From Fimenecus sp045632525 (lineage in GTDB: Bacteria > Bacillota > Clostridia > Oscillospirales > Acutalibacteraceae), in NCBI GenBank assembly GCA_045632525.1, contig JAZQWV010000068.1, positions 1 through 64,000 on the forward strand: a stretch of DNA of 64,000 nt. Direction: 5' to 3'. Under the pieces are notes generated by a model. It saw only the letters and a program-made list of their open reading frames with translations. It was not told the DNA's origin and did not search any database. Shown here in pieces: positions 31,163 through 40,683 of the stretch (the stretch's first letter is position 1; every line of letters begins with the position of its first letter). A program made the translations under genes and the position numbers.

Positions 31163-31863
31163 GTGTTTTCCTCTCCTTTTTGATTTTTGATATATTCATC
31201 ATAAAGACGGTCTTTGAGAAGTCGTTTTTCCTTTTCTTTCTGACGCATCTTTTTGATTTCTTCTTTGTTTTTACCGATTATTCCGTTTCTTAAAAACGCA
31301 ATAAGGAACATTGCAAGCACAGCACCGATTGCACAAGCGATAAAGTCAACCATTGTGTCATTGTTGCCACGCTGTAAAGTCATTTTATAAAGCTTATCCA
31401 TAGTGAATTCATAAACTTCCCAACCAACTGCAATGCTTAATGCAAAAGAAAGAGAGAAAAGTGATGACATTGCAGGGCCTAAGTCACCGCGTTTGCGATA
31501 GACAATGTTTGCAAAGTCATATCCAAACCAAGCAGAGAGAAAACCTGAACCAAAATGAGTTACAAGGTCAAAATGTTCAAAAGTTGTTCTGTTGTTAAGA
31601 GTTGTGCCAATACAAACAGCAACAAAAATGAAAATATTGAGCATTGTTTGTGCAAGATAATCAACTTCGATTATAAAAGATTTTTTACCGAAAATCTGAA
31701 AGAAATCCCACAAATGTGTGAAAATTATTGCGAAAATTGCTTCAAGAAACTCAACAACTGAGCCGTGAAACAAGCCATAAATACCCCACGCGAGAATGAT
31801 AACGCGAAGAGCAATCCATAAGATTTTATGAGATTTTGGTAAATAGCCAAAAGAGTTTGTCAT
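31159..31863 (-). CDS. DUF2238-like membrane protein
   Basis: Minus-strand ATG 31863 with a GGTGG site. The 234-residue product has about six membrane helices and a charged cytoplasmic tail (KNKEEIKKMRQKEKEKR). Conserved-looking pieces are FDLVTHFGSGFLSAWFGYD, VGWEVYEF and NDTMVDFIACAIGAV; their His, Glu and Asp lie in or near helices. These resemble DUF2238 integral membrane proteins. Role unknown. Its stop overlaps the lipoprotein start. Confidence 0.6.
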   Translation of the reverse strand: MTNSFGYLPKSHKILWIALRVIILAWGIYGLFHGSVVEFLEAIFAIIFTHLWDFFQIFGKKSFIIEVDYLAQTMLNIFIFVAVCIGTTLNNRTTFEHFDLVTHFGSGFLSAWFGYDFANIVYRKRGDLGPAMSSLFSLSFALSIAVGWEVYEFTMDKLYKMTLQRGNNDTMVDFIACAIGAVLAMFLIAFLRNGIIGKNKEEIKKMRQKEKEKRLLKDRLYDEYIKNQKGEENT

Positions 31864-31912
31864 AAATTAAACCACCAAGTGAATAATAACATATTTAAAT
31901 TTTCTTTACAAG

Positions 31913-33775
31913 TTATTTTGCCAAGATAACAAATGAGCAACCGTCAATATAAACTTCACCATTTTCAACGCAAGAGTTCATAATTGAATGGGCATTTTTG
32001 AAATCGTCAGGAAGACGATATGTGATGGGGTGTTCATTACGGTTAACGATTACCATAATGCTTTCATTTTCGTCATAACGACAGAAAGCTACACAACCAA
32101 GCATTGATGAAATGGGAGCAAAATTGCCTTTTTTGAAAACATTATTTTCTCGTCTTATTTTACCCAAAGCTTTATAAAAATCAATGAGTTCAGCGTTTTC
32201 ATTGCCCCAAGGGTAGCAACCGCGATTAAATGGGTCTTTATAACCCTGCATTCCCGCTTCATCGCCATAATAAAGAGACGGCACACCGGGGAGAGTATAT
32301 TGCAAAACGGCTGCACATTTTAAAAGAGCAACACCTTTATTATAGTTATCACCAAGATTGTGGCAAGACTGCCACTGACGGTCACGATATTCGCAAGATT
32401 CACCTGCGATTTTGGTGATGGCTCTTTCCGTGTCGTGAGTGCCAATGTGATTCATCATAACATCAAGGCATTGTTTCGGGTAATTCTCGACAATTTGCAT
32501 AATTATATGCATAAAATCTTCTGCTTTGCCGTTTCGACAGAAATCAAGAATAGCATTTGCAAAAGGATAATTCATAACCGAGTCAAACTGACTGCCTAAA
32601 AGGTAGCGTCTGCGAGAGCCATAACTATGCTTTGTTGTAGCATCTTCCCAAACTTCACCCATAAGCAAAGCGTCAGGGTTGGTTTCTTTAAGTCGAGTGC
32701 GTAATTCGTCAATAAAAATATCGGGCAACTCGTCGGCAACATCAAGTCGAAAACCACTTGCTCCTGCTGTCAACCACTTTTCAACGATTCCACCCTTGCC
32801 GTTTATAAATTTGCGATAAGCTTCGTCTTCTTCAATAATTTCAGGCAGAGTGACAAATCCCCACCAGCTTTGATATTTTTCGGGATAATTGGTGAATTTA
32901 TACCAACTGTAATAGGGGCTCTCTTTTGAGTTATAAGCACCCAAGGTGTCATATCTACCATTGCGGTTGAAATAGACACTATCGTCACCTGTGTGTGAGA
33001 AAACGCCATCAAGAATAATGTGGATACCGAGTTTTTTAGCAGATTTGCAAAGGTCTTTGAAATCTTTTTCTGTGCCTAAACAAGGGTCGATTTTACTGTA
33101 ATCAGCGGTATCATATCTGTGGTTTGAGTGAGATTCAAAAATGGGGTTGAGATAAATGCAAGTTACACCTAAATCGCGAAGATATGGGAGCTTTTCTTCA
33201 ATTCCCTTTAAATCACCACCGAAAAAGTCGTTGTTAAGCACTTTGCCTTCGGTGGTAGGACGCCATTCGGGCTCGTTGCCCCAGTCAGAGCGCATAACAC
33301 GGTCTGTGGGTACATTTTCTTTCTTTTTACCAGAATTATAAAATCTGTCAGGGAAAATTTGATAGATGATTCCACCCTTGAGCCAGTCAGGTGTGGTGAA
33401 ATTATTTTCAGTTACAGTTAATTGCCAGTCGGTTTTTGTGCCATAACTATGAGCAAAAGCACCAATTCCGTCAATGGTTTGAAGAATTGAACTTCTGCCA
33501 TAAGCGGAGAAATAGTCAAAGTGATACCAATAAAGACCTTCTCTTTCTACGGATGTGTGAATATCCCACATTTCTGTTTCGTCGTCACACATGCCTGCCC
33601 AAAGCATTGGTCTTTCTTCGTATTCTCCGTCATCACGACGAAGCATCAACACAGTACCACTGCAACAAAAAGAGCGTGGCAAACAAAGACGCAAGTGAAT
33701 TTCTTCACCCATCTCAATACTGCCGAATTTATTTTTAAAAAATAAGTCTCTTGAATTAAAGGGAACAAATCCCAT
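31913..33775 (-). CDS. GH13 alpha-amylase-family enzyme (neopullulanase/maltogenic type)
   Basis: Minus-strand ATG 33775 with AGGTGA. The 620-residue enzyme has an N-terminal beta-domain (about 1-120), a GH13 barrel and a C-terminal beta-domain. The four conserved regions are visible: LDGVFSHTG near 260, GFRLDVADE (nucleophile Asp) near 340, MGEVWED (acid Glu) near 375, and IGTHDTERAI (Asp) near 445. The N-terminal domain and QIFPDRFYN entry point to the neopullulanase/cyclomaltodextrinase group. No signal peptide is present, so it acts in the cytosol on imported maltodextrins. It fits with the glycogen phosphorylase at 43.6 kb. It starts 12 bases after the capA-like stop. Confidence 0.93.
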   Translation of the reverse strand: MGFVPFNSRDLFFKNKFGSIEMGEEIHLRLCLPRSFCCSGTVLMLRRDDGEYEERPMLWAGMCDDETEMWDIHTSVEREGLYWYHFDYFSAYGRSSILQTIDGIGAFAHSYGTKTDWQLTVTENNFTTPDWLKGGIIYQIFPDRFYNSGKKKENVPTDRVMRSDWGNEPEWRPTTEGKVLNNDFFGGDLKGIEEKLPYLRDLGVTCIYLNPIFESHSNHRYDTADYSKIDPCLGTEKDFKDLCKSAKKLGIHIILDGVFSHTGDDSVYFNRNGRYDTLGAYNSKESPYYSWYKFTNYPEKYQSWWGFVTLPEIIEEDEAYRKFINGKGGIVEKWLTAGASGFRLDVADELPDIFIDELRTRLKETNPDALLMGEVWEDATTKHSYGSRRRYLLGSQFDSVMNYPFANAILDFCRNGKAEDFMHIIMQIVENYPKQCLDVMMNHIGTHDTERAITKIAGESCEYRDRQWQSCHNLGDNYNKGVALLKCAAVLQYTLPGVPSLYYGDEAGMQGYKDPFNRGCYPWGNENAELIDFYKALGKIRRENNVFKKGNFAPISSMLGCVAFCRYDENESIMVIVNRNEHPITYRLPDDFKNAHSIMNSCVENGEVYIDGCSFVILAK

Positions 33776-33787
33776 AAAGTCACCTGC

Positions 33788-35089
33788 TTAAACTGAAGTT
33801 TTTATTGCGTCCATACCGTGAGTAGTACGATATTCATTCAAAGGGTCGCCGACAAGGTTCATTGTTCGGTTGAAAGATGCTTTTTCTGCATTAGAAAGGT
33901 CCGATTTGTTTGCGTCAATAGGGGTGATTTCATAAACCTTTTTGCCATTTGCCCATTTAGAATTAACCCAAGTAGGAATAATGTTTACATCTGAAATTTT
34001 TGTTGTGCCGTCATTCCATTTTTCAAAAGAAAAACTGAAAATCACGCCATCTTCTGTATGCCCCGTGTCAAAAGGTTTCATATATTCGCGCCTTTGGTCA
34101 GAAACAGCATTGCCTATTGAATATAAACAGATTGTTTCGTGACCGTTTTCGCTTGTTAATGTATCAAATGGTTGAATAACATGGGGATGACCGCCAACAA
34201 TCACATCAACGCCCAAATCACATAGTTTTTGTGCTATTGACTTTTGATAACTGTTGGGTGAGAGTTGATATTCATTACCCCAGTGCAAATAGAAAACAAT
34301 TGCGTCTGCACCGTTTTCTTTCATAGCTTTGATGGATGCTTCTGCTTCTGAATAGAACGCAGAAAGATTGTTATAGTTGAAACTGTTAACCAAAGGTGTT
34401 GCTTCTTTATTAAGCAAGAGTCCGTTGAGTGATTTTCTTCCCTCAGTACCGCTTGTGGTTTCATAAGTATAACAAGCCATACCAACTTTTATTCCGTTTA
34501 TATCGCAAACTTTATATATGGCATCGGTATCGGCTTTTCGTGTGCCGATATATTCCATATTGTTATTTTCAAGAATTTGCAAGGTGCGTCTCATTCCCGA
34601 TAGCCCCGTGTCATAGGAATGGTTGTTCGCAGTAAGCACCATATCAATTCCAGATTTTTTCATACTAGTAACAAGTTCGTCGGGCGAGTTGAACTGTGGG
34701 TATCCTGAATATCCTTTATCAGCACCAGCCAAAGTAACTTCCAAATTAGCAATCATATAATCATAAGAATTGAAATAAGGCTTAACAAGTGTGAAAACAT
34801 CATCAAAATTATAACTGCCGTCAGACATTCTTGCGTGGTTAAAAATTGTGTGGTGAATTAGTATATCACCTGTTACGCCAATTGATGCGGTTTTTTCGAT
34901 AAAAGGTTCAGTTGGCTTTTCAGTAGTAGATTCTGTTGTGCTTTCGACGATGTTGTTTGAGTCAACGGGTTGATTTTGATTTTTGACGGTGTAAATAACA
35001 AGTGGTGTGACAATGAGAATAATTGCAAGAATACAAGTAACAGAAATACGAATAATCTTTTTCTTTTTAACATCATTTTCGTTATACAA
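33788..35089 (-). CDS. CapA-family (PGA_cap) membrane-anchored metallophosphatase-like protein
   Basis: Minus-strand ATG 35089. The 433-residue product has a short basic N-terminus, one membrane helix (about 11-33), a Thr/Glu linker (ESTTESTTEKPTEP), and an extracytoplasmic CapA domain. Its landmarks are GVTGDILIHH near 70, YMIANLEVTLAG near 110, LTANNHSYDTG near 150, IVFYLHWGNEY near 265, and VGGHPHVIQPF near 300. These match the metallophosphatase-like fold of poly-gamma-glutamate CapA proteins, with metal-binding Asp, Asn and His. No capB or capC genes are nearby, so polyglutamate synthesis is unlikely. It is more probably an envelope hydrolase. First gene of a four-gene minus-strand run. 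Confidence 0.88.
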   Translation of the reverse strand: MYNENDVKKKKIIRISVTCILAIILIVTPLVIYTVKNQNQPVDSNNIVESTTESTTEKPTEPFIEKTASIGVTGDILIHHTIFNHARMSDGSYNFDDVFTLVKPYFNSYDYMIANLEVTLAGADKGYSGYPQFNSPDELVTSMKKSGIDMVLTANNHSYDTGLSGMRRTLQILENNNMEYIGTRKADTDAIYKVCDINGIKVGMACYTYETTSGTEGRKSLNGLLLNKEATPLVNSFNYNNLSAFYSEAEASIKAMKENGADAIVFYLHWGNEYQLSPNSYQKSIAQKLCDLGVDVIVGGHPHVIQPFDTLTSENGHETICLYSIGNAVSDQRREYMKPFDTGHTEDGVIFSFSFEKWNDGTTKISDVNIIPTWVNSKWANGKKVYEITPIDANKSDLSNAEKASFNRTMNLVGDPLNEYRTTHGMDAIKTSV

Positions 35090-35125
35090 AACAGGTCACC
35101 ACCCATTACATATTATGACTATTTT

Positions 35126-35154
35126 ATTATACTTTTTTGGGATAAAAGTGTCAA
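35126..35154 (-). promoter_or_regulatory. Consensus promoter of the capA-GH13 run
   Basis: On the minus strand TTGACA (35154-35149), 17 bases, TATAAT (35131-35126): a perfect consensus match. Confidence 0.88.
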
Positions 35155-35174
35155 CCGACATTTATGAGTTTCTA

Positions 35175-35203
35175 TTGATTTTACAAGGGGTTTGTGCTAA
35201 AAT
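35175..35203 (+). promoter_or_regulatory. Promoter of the GH36 operon
   Basis: TTGATT (35175-35180), 17 bases, TAAAAT (35198-35203). It is divergent from the capA promoter 21 bases away, so a shared regulator is possible. Confidence 0.75.
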
Positions 35204-35245
35204 TATTGCGTATAGGTAAATTTATGTAATTAGGGGGACTTTATT

Positions 35246-36949
35246 ATGTTCAAACTCTATGCAGAAATGACTGTGGGTGGCTCAAAAGTAGCTCACAAAG
35301 AATTTGATAACGAAAATTTTTCATTCTATCTTGAAGAGACAAAAGAAAGCATTAAAGGTATCTTTACTGCTAAAAAGAATATGACAATGTCAAAATTCAT
35401 TCTTAAAGGTGAAAAGGATTTTGATGATGAAGATTTGTTCTATGCAAATGGTTATCAGGCTTGGACAACTTCAAGAGAATTCTCAAAAAACGATAAATTT
35501 GACGGACTTTTTGAGCCTGCAAAAATAACAAAGTTCACTGCTCACTTCGCGGGTCTTTCAGGTGACTATCACTTTGAAAACTATGGTGAAGAAGGCAAGT
35601 TCCATAGTTATACATATTGCTATTTCCGTGAAAAAGGCGAAAATGAAATTAAACTCTATGGTTCAAAGAGTGAAAGAAAAGGTTACACAATCTTTGAAGT
35701 TGATATGAAAGACGATAAGTTCAATATCAAGAAAGATGTTGAAGGTCTTACACTCAAAGCAGGTCAGGAATATGAAATGTTCGACATCGCAATTATCGAA
35801 GGAGACATGGACGATGTAATGGACAAATATTTCTTTGATTTTGTTGGTTGCAAAAAGCCTGCAATAGACCATCTTTCAGGTTACACATCATGGTATAACT
35901 ATTTCCAGAACATCAACGAAGACATCATTCTTCGTGACCTTAACGGTCTTGACAGAGCTGCTGAAGAAGTTAATATCTTCCAGGTTGACGACGGTTATCA
36001 GGCAGCTGTTGGTGACTGGCTTATCACAGACCACAAAAAGTTCCCTCATGGCATGAAATATATTGCAGACAAAATCCACGAAAAAGGATACAAAGCAGGT
36101 CTTTGGCTTGCTCCTTTCTCAGCTCAGGTGTCATCAATGATTGCTAAAAAGCATCCTGAATGGCTTCTCAGACACAACCACAACGGCAGAAAAATGCTCG
36201 GTTGTCAGGGTTGGGGTGGTGCATATACACTCGATATTTATCATCCAGAAGTTCGTGAATATTTGAGAAAAGTATTCGACACAATCCTCAATGTTTGGGG
36301 CTTTGATATGGTTAAGCTCGACTTCCTTTATAGTCAGTGTATTGAGCCAAGAAATGGTAAAACTCGTGGCGAAATCATGTGCGATGGCGTTGATTTCCTT
36401 CGTGAAGTTTGTGGCGACAAATGGATTCTTGGTTGTGGTGTGCCACTTGGTACTTGTATGGGTATCTTTGACGCTTGTCGTATTTCTTGTGATGTTAACA
36501 AGAACTGGAAGTTCGAACTCAAAAAGAGCCTTAACATTAACTCTATCGTAACAGGAATTAGATTTAACAACGAAATTCCATCATCACAGAATGCGATTAC
36601 AAACACAATCTTCCGTAATCACCTTGATGGCAGAGCTTTCTGTAATGACCCTGATGTATTCTTCCTTCGTGACATCAATATCGGTTACAATATGGACCAA
36701 AAGCTTCTTCACGGTAAAGTTAACTCAATTTGTGGTAATGTTCTTTTCGTTTCTGACAATGCAGGTGACTTTGACGATGAAAGAATTGAATACTTGAAAG
36801 ATTTCTTTAAAGATAAAGATTATAAGGTTAACTTTGCAGAGTTTATAAGCAAAGACGAAATCCGTCTTGACTTTACAGAAAATGGCGAAGCAAAGACACT
36901 TACACTCAATCTTGACTCAGGCGAAAGCAATGTTAGAGAGGTACTCTAA
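35246..36949 (+). CDS. GH36-type alpha-galactosidase
   Basis: ATG 35246 with AGGGGGA. The 567-residue protein has an N-terminal beta-domain (about 1-200) and a clan GH-D barrel. Landmarks are YTSWYNYFQNINEDII near 217, FQVDDGYQAAVGDW near 250, GLWLAPFSAQ near 290, and FDMVKLDFLYSQ near 355, whose Asp is the likely nucleophile. GCGVPLGTCMG near 400 and SCDVNKNW near 417, with the likely acid/base Asp, complete the set. No signal peptide, so cytosolic. GH36 cleaves terminal alpha-galactose from raffinose-family oligosaccharides. It is shorter than classic GH36 (about 720) and may be a divergent subfamily. Followed three bases later by a GH4 gene. Confidence 0.85.
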   Translation: MFKLYAEMTVGGSKVAHKEFDNENFSFYLEETKESIKGIFTAKKNMTMSKFILKGEKDFDDEDLFYANGYQAWTTSREFSKNDKFDGLFEPAKITKFTAHFAGLSGDYHFENYGEEGKFHSYTYCYFREKGENEIKLYGSKSERKGYTIFEVDMKDDKFNIKKDVEGLTLKAGQEYEMFDIAIIEGDMDDVMDKYFFDFVGCKKPAIDHLSGYTSWYNYFQNINEDIILRDLNGLDRAAEEVNIFQVDDGYQAAVGDWLITDHKKFPHGMKYIADKIHEKGYKAGLWLAPFSAQVSSMIAKKHPEWLLRHNHNGRKMLGCQGWGGAYTLDIYHPEVREYLRKVFDTILNVWGFDMVKLDFLYSQCIEPRNGKTRGEIMCDGVDFLREVCGDKWILGCGVPLGTCMGIFDACRISCDVNKNWKFELKKSLNINSIVTGIRFNNEIPSSQNAITNTIFRNHLDGRAFCNDPDVFFLRDINIGYNMDQKLLHGKVNSICGNVLFVSDNAGDFDDERIEYLKDFFKDKDYKVNFAEFISKDEIRLDFTENGEAKTLTLNLDSGESNVREVL

Positions 36950-36952
36950 GAT

Positions 36953-38320
36953 ATGAAACTTGCAGTTATCGGTGGTGGCGGAGTCCGTTCAATGTTTTTG
37001 GCAAAAAGCATTGCAGGTCGTGCCGAAAAGATGGGCATTACTGAGCTTGTTTTTATGGATAACAATGAGAAAAAGTTGAATATTTATGGCAAGATGGCGA
37101 GAGAAGTTTCTCGCCGTCTTTGTCCATTTATGGGCTTTGTTCTCACAACAGACCCTGTTGAAGCAATTAAAGATGCAGACTATGTAATCACAACAATTCG
37201 TGCGGGTGGCGACAGAATGCGTTGCCGTGACGAGAGAATTGCTTTAGATTTGGGCATTCTTGGTCAAGAAACAACAGGTGCAGCAGGATTTTCTTTTGCA
37301 ATGAGAAGTATCCCTGCTCTTAAAGAGTATTGCGAATTGGTAAAACAACATGCGAAACCCAATGCAATGGTGTTCAATTTCACAAATCCTGCCGGTGTAG
37401 TATCACAAACTCTTCGTGATATGGGTTATGATTTTACTTATGGTATTTGTGATGCTCCAAGTGGAATGTTAAGACGATTTGAAGAACTTTATGGTTACCC
37501 TGAAAATCATCTTGACGCATTGTGTTATGGGCTTAATCACTTGTCATTCTTCAAATATATAAAAGCGGATGGCGTTGACATAACAAGTAAAATTGTAAGT
37601 GATGACAAGGCTTATGAAAACACAGATTTGCGATATTTCGACAAAGAGTTTTTAATGCAGAAACAATATGTGCCAAATGAATATATGTATTATTTCTACA
37701 ATCGAGAAAAAGCCGTTGAAAATATCCTTAATGCAGAGCGCACACGCGGTGAGCAGATTGCAGATATTAACGAAAAGATGACAGAAGAGTTATCTCATGT
37801 TGATATTGAAAACAACTTTGAAAAAGCCTTAGAAAAATTTGATTATTACTATGGTCTTCGTGAAAATTCATATATGGCAAGTGAAACAGGCGAAAAACGA
37901 AACTCAACTTGGCATTTTGATATGTATGCTCCTGATGATGGTGGCTATGCAGGTGTGGCACTTGGAATAATTGATGCAAAAAACCAAAAGAGTGATAAAA
38001 AAATAATTGCTTGTGTGCCAAACACAAACAAAGCGATAGATTTTTTAGATGAATGTGATACTGTTGAAATTTCTTGTGAAATTAAAGATGGTAAAGTGAC
38101 ACCAATAAAGATTGGCAATGTGCCTTTTGAAAATAAAGAGATTATCACAAGAGTCAAAGCCTATGAGCGCCTTGCATCAAAGGCGATTATAAATTGTGAC
38201 AAAGAATCAGCGGTCGATTGTCTTTATTTACACCCACTTGTGAGTTCATATTCACTTGCAAAAGAGTTGGTGGATAAATATATTGAGCTTAACAAAGATT
38301 TTACAGGTGAATGGAAATGA
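36953..38320 (+). CDS. GH4 NAD-dependent glycosidase (6-phospho-alpha-glucosidase type)
   Basis: ATG 36953. The 455-residue enzyme starts with a Rossmann motif, LAVIGGGGVRSMF, for NAD. Next come the GH4 landmarks LGQETTGAAGFSFAMR near 98, FNFTNPAGVVSQ near 142, ICDAPSG near 162, and GLNHLSFF near 190. In GH4 the Cys-x-x-x motif correlates with substrate. CDAP here is closest to the CDMP form of 6-phospho-alpha-glucosidases, but this is not proof. The enzyme needs Mn2+ and NAD+ and oxidises C3 during cleavage. No PTS genes are in the window that would phosphorylate a disaccharide. Confidence 0.85.
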   Translation: MKLAVIGGGGVRSMFLAKSIAGRAEKMGITELVFMDNNEKKLNIYGKMAREVSRRLCPFMGFVLTTDPVEAIKDADYVITTIRAGGDRMRCRDERIALDLGILGQETTGAAGFSFAMRSIPALKEYCELVKQHAKPNAMVFNFTNPAGVVSQTLRDMGYDFTYGICDAPSGMLRRFEELYGYPENHLDALCYGLNHLSFFKYIKADGVDITSKIVSDDKAYENTDLRYFDKEFLMQKQYVPNEYMYYFYNREKAVENILNAERTRGEQIADINEKMTEELSHVDIENNFEKALEKFDYYYGLRENSYMASETGEKRNSTWHFDMYAPDDGGYAGVALGIIDAKNQKSDKKIIACVPNTNKAIDFLDECDTVEISCEIKDGKVTPIKIGNVPFENKEIITRVKAYERLASKAIINCDKESAVDCLYLHPLVSSYSLAKELVDKYIELNKDFTGEWK

Positions 38321-39222
38321 GTTTTGTAGCAGCATTTGGAAAACTGAATGTGGATTTGCTCTATGCGGGAATGCCAAGAATTCCTAACGAGGGCGAAGAA
38401 ATCTATTGCAAAGATTTCAAGGTTTGTCTTGGCGGTGGATTACCTGCAACAATGATAAACTGTTCAAGATTGGGTATTCCTGCGAAAATCGGCACCTTTT
38501 TGGGTGACGATATGTTTTCACAGTTTGCAAAGCAAGAGTTAGATAAAAGCGGAACAAAATATGAACTTTTTGAAAGCCGTAGTTATCCGCTGAATGTAAC
38601 ATCTGCAATAATTACTGAAAAAGACAGAACTTTCGTGTCCTATGGGGGTCAGGAAAATTATACAGAAGAAATGATGGAAAAAATCTATAATTCTCTTAAA
38701 GGCGCAAAAGTCGTTGGTATGCAAGAATCAATCTTGCCCGTCTATAAACAACTTAAAAAAGACGGAACAATCTTGGTGCTTGATACAGGTTATAGTGACG
38801 ATATGTCCATTAAAAAACATAAGGATTTAATCGAAATTGCAGATTATTACACACCAAATATTGACGAAACCGAAAAAATGACGGGTACTCGCGACCCACA
38901 AAAAGCGTTAGACTTTCTTCGCAACTATTTCGAGAAACCAATCGTAAAACTTGGCAAAGATGGTTGTGCGGGCTATGATAACGGCTATTTCACAGTTGAT
39001 AATATAGAAGAGTTCAAATGTGTTGACGCAACAGGTGCGGGCGATGCATTTTTGGCAGGTTTTATCTATGGATTATATAACGATTTGGACTTTAAACAAT
39101 GTGTGCTTGCTGGTAACATAACAGGTGGCAAATGTGTAACGGGTGTTGGTTGTTTGACAGAATATGTAAATGAAAAAGAGATTGGGGAGTATCTAAAAAA
39201 ATACGGTTACATGATAAGGTGA
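38317..39222 (+). CDS. PfkB-family sugar kinase
   Basis: ATG 38317 overlaps the GH4 stop (ATGA) and has AGGTGA six bases upstream; ATG 38311 lies too close to that site. The 301-residue ribokinase-fold enzyme shows FGKLNVDLLY, VCLGGGLPATMINCSRLG near 40 (substrate-binding Gly-Gly), and CVDATGAGDAFLAGF near 235, whose Asp is the catalytic base. It phosphorylates a sugar or nucleoside with ATP. The operon suggests a sugar released by GH36 or GH4, but specificity cannot be read. Confidence 0.9.
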   Translation: MSFVAAFGKLNVDLLYAGMPRIPNEGEEIYCKDFKVCLGGGLPATMINCSRLGIPAKIGTFLGDDMFSQFAKQELDKSGTKYELFESRSYPLNVTSAIITEKDRTFVSYGGQENYTEEMMEKIYNSLKGAKVVGMQESILPVYKQLKKDGTILVLDTGYSDDMSIKKHKDLIEIADYYTPNIDETEKMTGTRDPQKALDFLRNYFEKPIVKLGKDGCAGYDNGYFTVDNIEEFKCVDATGAGDAFLAGFIYGLYNDLDFKQCVLAGNITGGKCVTGVGCLTEYVNEKEIGEYLKKYGYMIR

Positions 39223-39226
39223 TTTG

Positions 39227-40600
39227 ATGGATAAAAAAACAGATGTTTCAGGACAACTGGCAAATGCTCCTGTATGGAGTTTGATTATAAAACTTAGCAT
39301 TCCTGCGATTCTTGCGCAGATAGTAAATCTTCTTTATAACATTGTTGACAGAATTTATATCGGTCACATGGGAGACGTAGGAACAATGGCGATTACAGGC
39401 GTGGGATTGTGTTTTCCTGTAATATCATTGATTACTGCATTTACAATGCTTGTAGCTCAGGGTGGTGCGCCTCGCGCTGCCATTGAAATGGGAAAAGGTG
39501 ACATTAAAAAAGCAGAAAAAATTCTCGGCAACTGCTTTATATTGCTTATAATGCTGTCAGTAATCCTCACAGCGGTTTTTCTTGTGTTTGGTGAAAAACT
39601 TTTAATGCTTTTCGGCGCAAGTGAAAGTACAATTGTATATGCATTGCCATATATGAATATTTATGTGGCAGGTTCAATGTTTGTGATGATTTCTTTGGGT
39701 CTTAACATGTTTATTACGACTCAGGGCTTTACAAAAATTAGTATGGCAACAGTACTTATTGGTGCAATCTGTAACATTATTCTTGACCCTATATTTATAT
39801 TTGGGCTTGATATGGGGGTCAGGGGCGCTGCACTAGCAACAATTATCTCCCAAGCTGTTTCTGCTGTATGGGTGATTTCTTTTTTACTTGGTAAAAAGAC
39901 CAAAATAAGAATAAAAAAAGAAAATCTTTTACCTAATATAAAAATTCTTGCACCTGTGTTGGCTCTTGGCATATCACCATTTGTCATGAGTGGTACGGAA
40001 GCGGTAATAAATGTGGCGTTCAATTCATCACTTCAAAAATATGGTGGGGATATTGCGGTTGGAGCTATGACTATCTGTACTACTATTTTTCAAATGGTGT
40101 GGGTGCCAGCTCAGGGCATCGGTCAAGGTGCACAACCAATTATCAGCTACAACTATGGTGCGAAAAATGGTAACAGAGTAAAACAGGCTTTCAAAGCATT
40201 TTTGTTTATTTGTTTTAGTTATATTTTTGTGTTTGGAACGACAATCGAACTGTTTCCACAATTCTTTATTAAAATTTTCAATGATAATCCTGAACTTATG
40301 GAAACGGCAACATGGACAATCCGTCTTTACGGTTGCGCTTTGGTATTCTTTGGGATACAGATGGCAGTTCAGCAGACGCTTATTGCTCTTGGAAAGGCAA
40401 AAGCATCGCTGTTTATTGCTTGTTTAAGAAAGGTAATTCTTTTAGTGCCACTCATATATATTTTGCCAAACTTCTTTGAAAACAAGGTGTTTGCAGTTTT
40501 TCTTGCAGAACCAGTATCTGACGCGATTTCAATTATTACTGCATCAATCGTGTTCTTTTTTGTATTTAGAAAAGAAATGAAGCAAATGAGAGTAGAATAA
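39227..40600 (+). CDS. MATE-family multidrug/solute efflux transporter (first copy)
   Basis: ATG 39227 with AAGGTGAT; an in-frame TTG at 39224 is less likely. The 457-residue product has twelve membrane helices. MATE landmarks are IPAILAQIVNLLYNIVDRIYIG near 30, GVGLCFPVISL, and QGAQPIISYNYGAKN near 300. MATE proteins export drugs or metabolites using Na+ or H+. Its place at the end of a sugar operon suggests export of a metabolite or simple co-transcription. A second MATE is at 52.6 kb. Confidence 0.92.
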   Translation: MDKKTDVSGQLANAPVWSLIIKLSIPAILAQIVNLLYNIVDRIYIGHMGDVGTMAITGVGLCFPVISLITAFTMLVAQGGAPRAAIEMGKGDIKKAEKILGNCFILLIMLSVILTAVFLVFGEKLLMLFGASESTIVYALPYMNIYVAGSMFVMISLGLNMFITTQGFTKISMATVLIGAICNIILDPIFIFGLDMGVRGAALATIISQAVSAVWVISFLLGKKTKIRIKKENLLPNIKILAPVLALGISPFVMSGTEAVINVAFNSSLQKYGGDIAVGAMTICTTIFQMVWVPAQGIGQGAQPIISYNYGAKNGNRVKQAFKAFLFICFSYIFVFGTTIELFPQFFIKIFNDNPELMETATWTIRLYGCALVFFGIQMAVQQTLIALGKAKASLFIACLRKVILLVPLIYILPNFFENKVFAVFLAEPVSDAISIITASIVFFFVFRKEMKQMRVE

Positions 40601-40607
40601 AAAACTC

Positions 40608-40636
40608 TGTACATTTTTACTGAAATATGGTAAAAT
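40608..40636 (+). promoter_or_regulatory. Possible promoter of the FGGY kinase gene
   Basis: TGTACA (40608-40613), 17 bases, TAAAAT (40631-40636). The -35 box is poor. Confidence 0.45.
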
Positions 40637-40683
40637 GCAATAAATATGAATGAAACTTTATTTGACATAAAGGGGAAAAGAAA

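Noticed and set aside
33788..35089. Poly-gamma-glutamate capsule locus
   Set aside because: Only a CapA-like protein is present; no CapB/CapC ligase or transporter genes.
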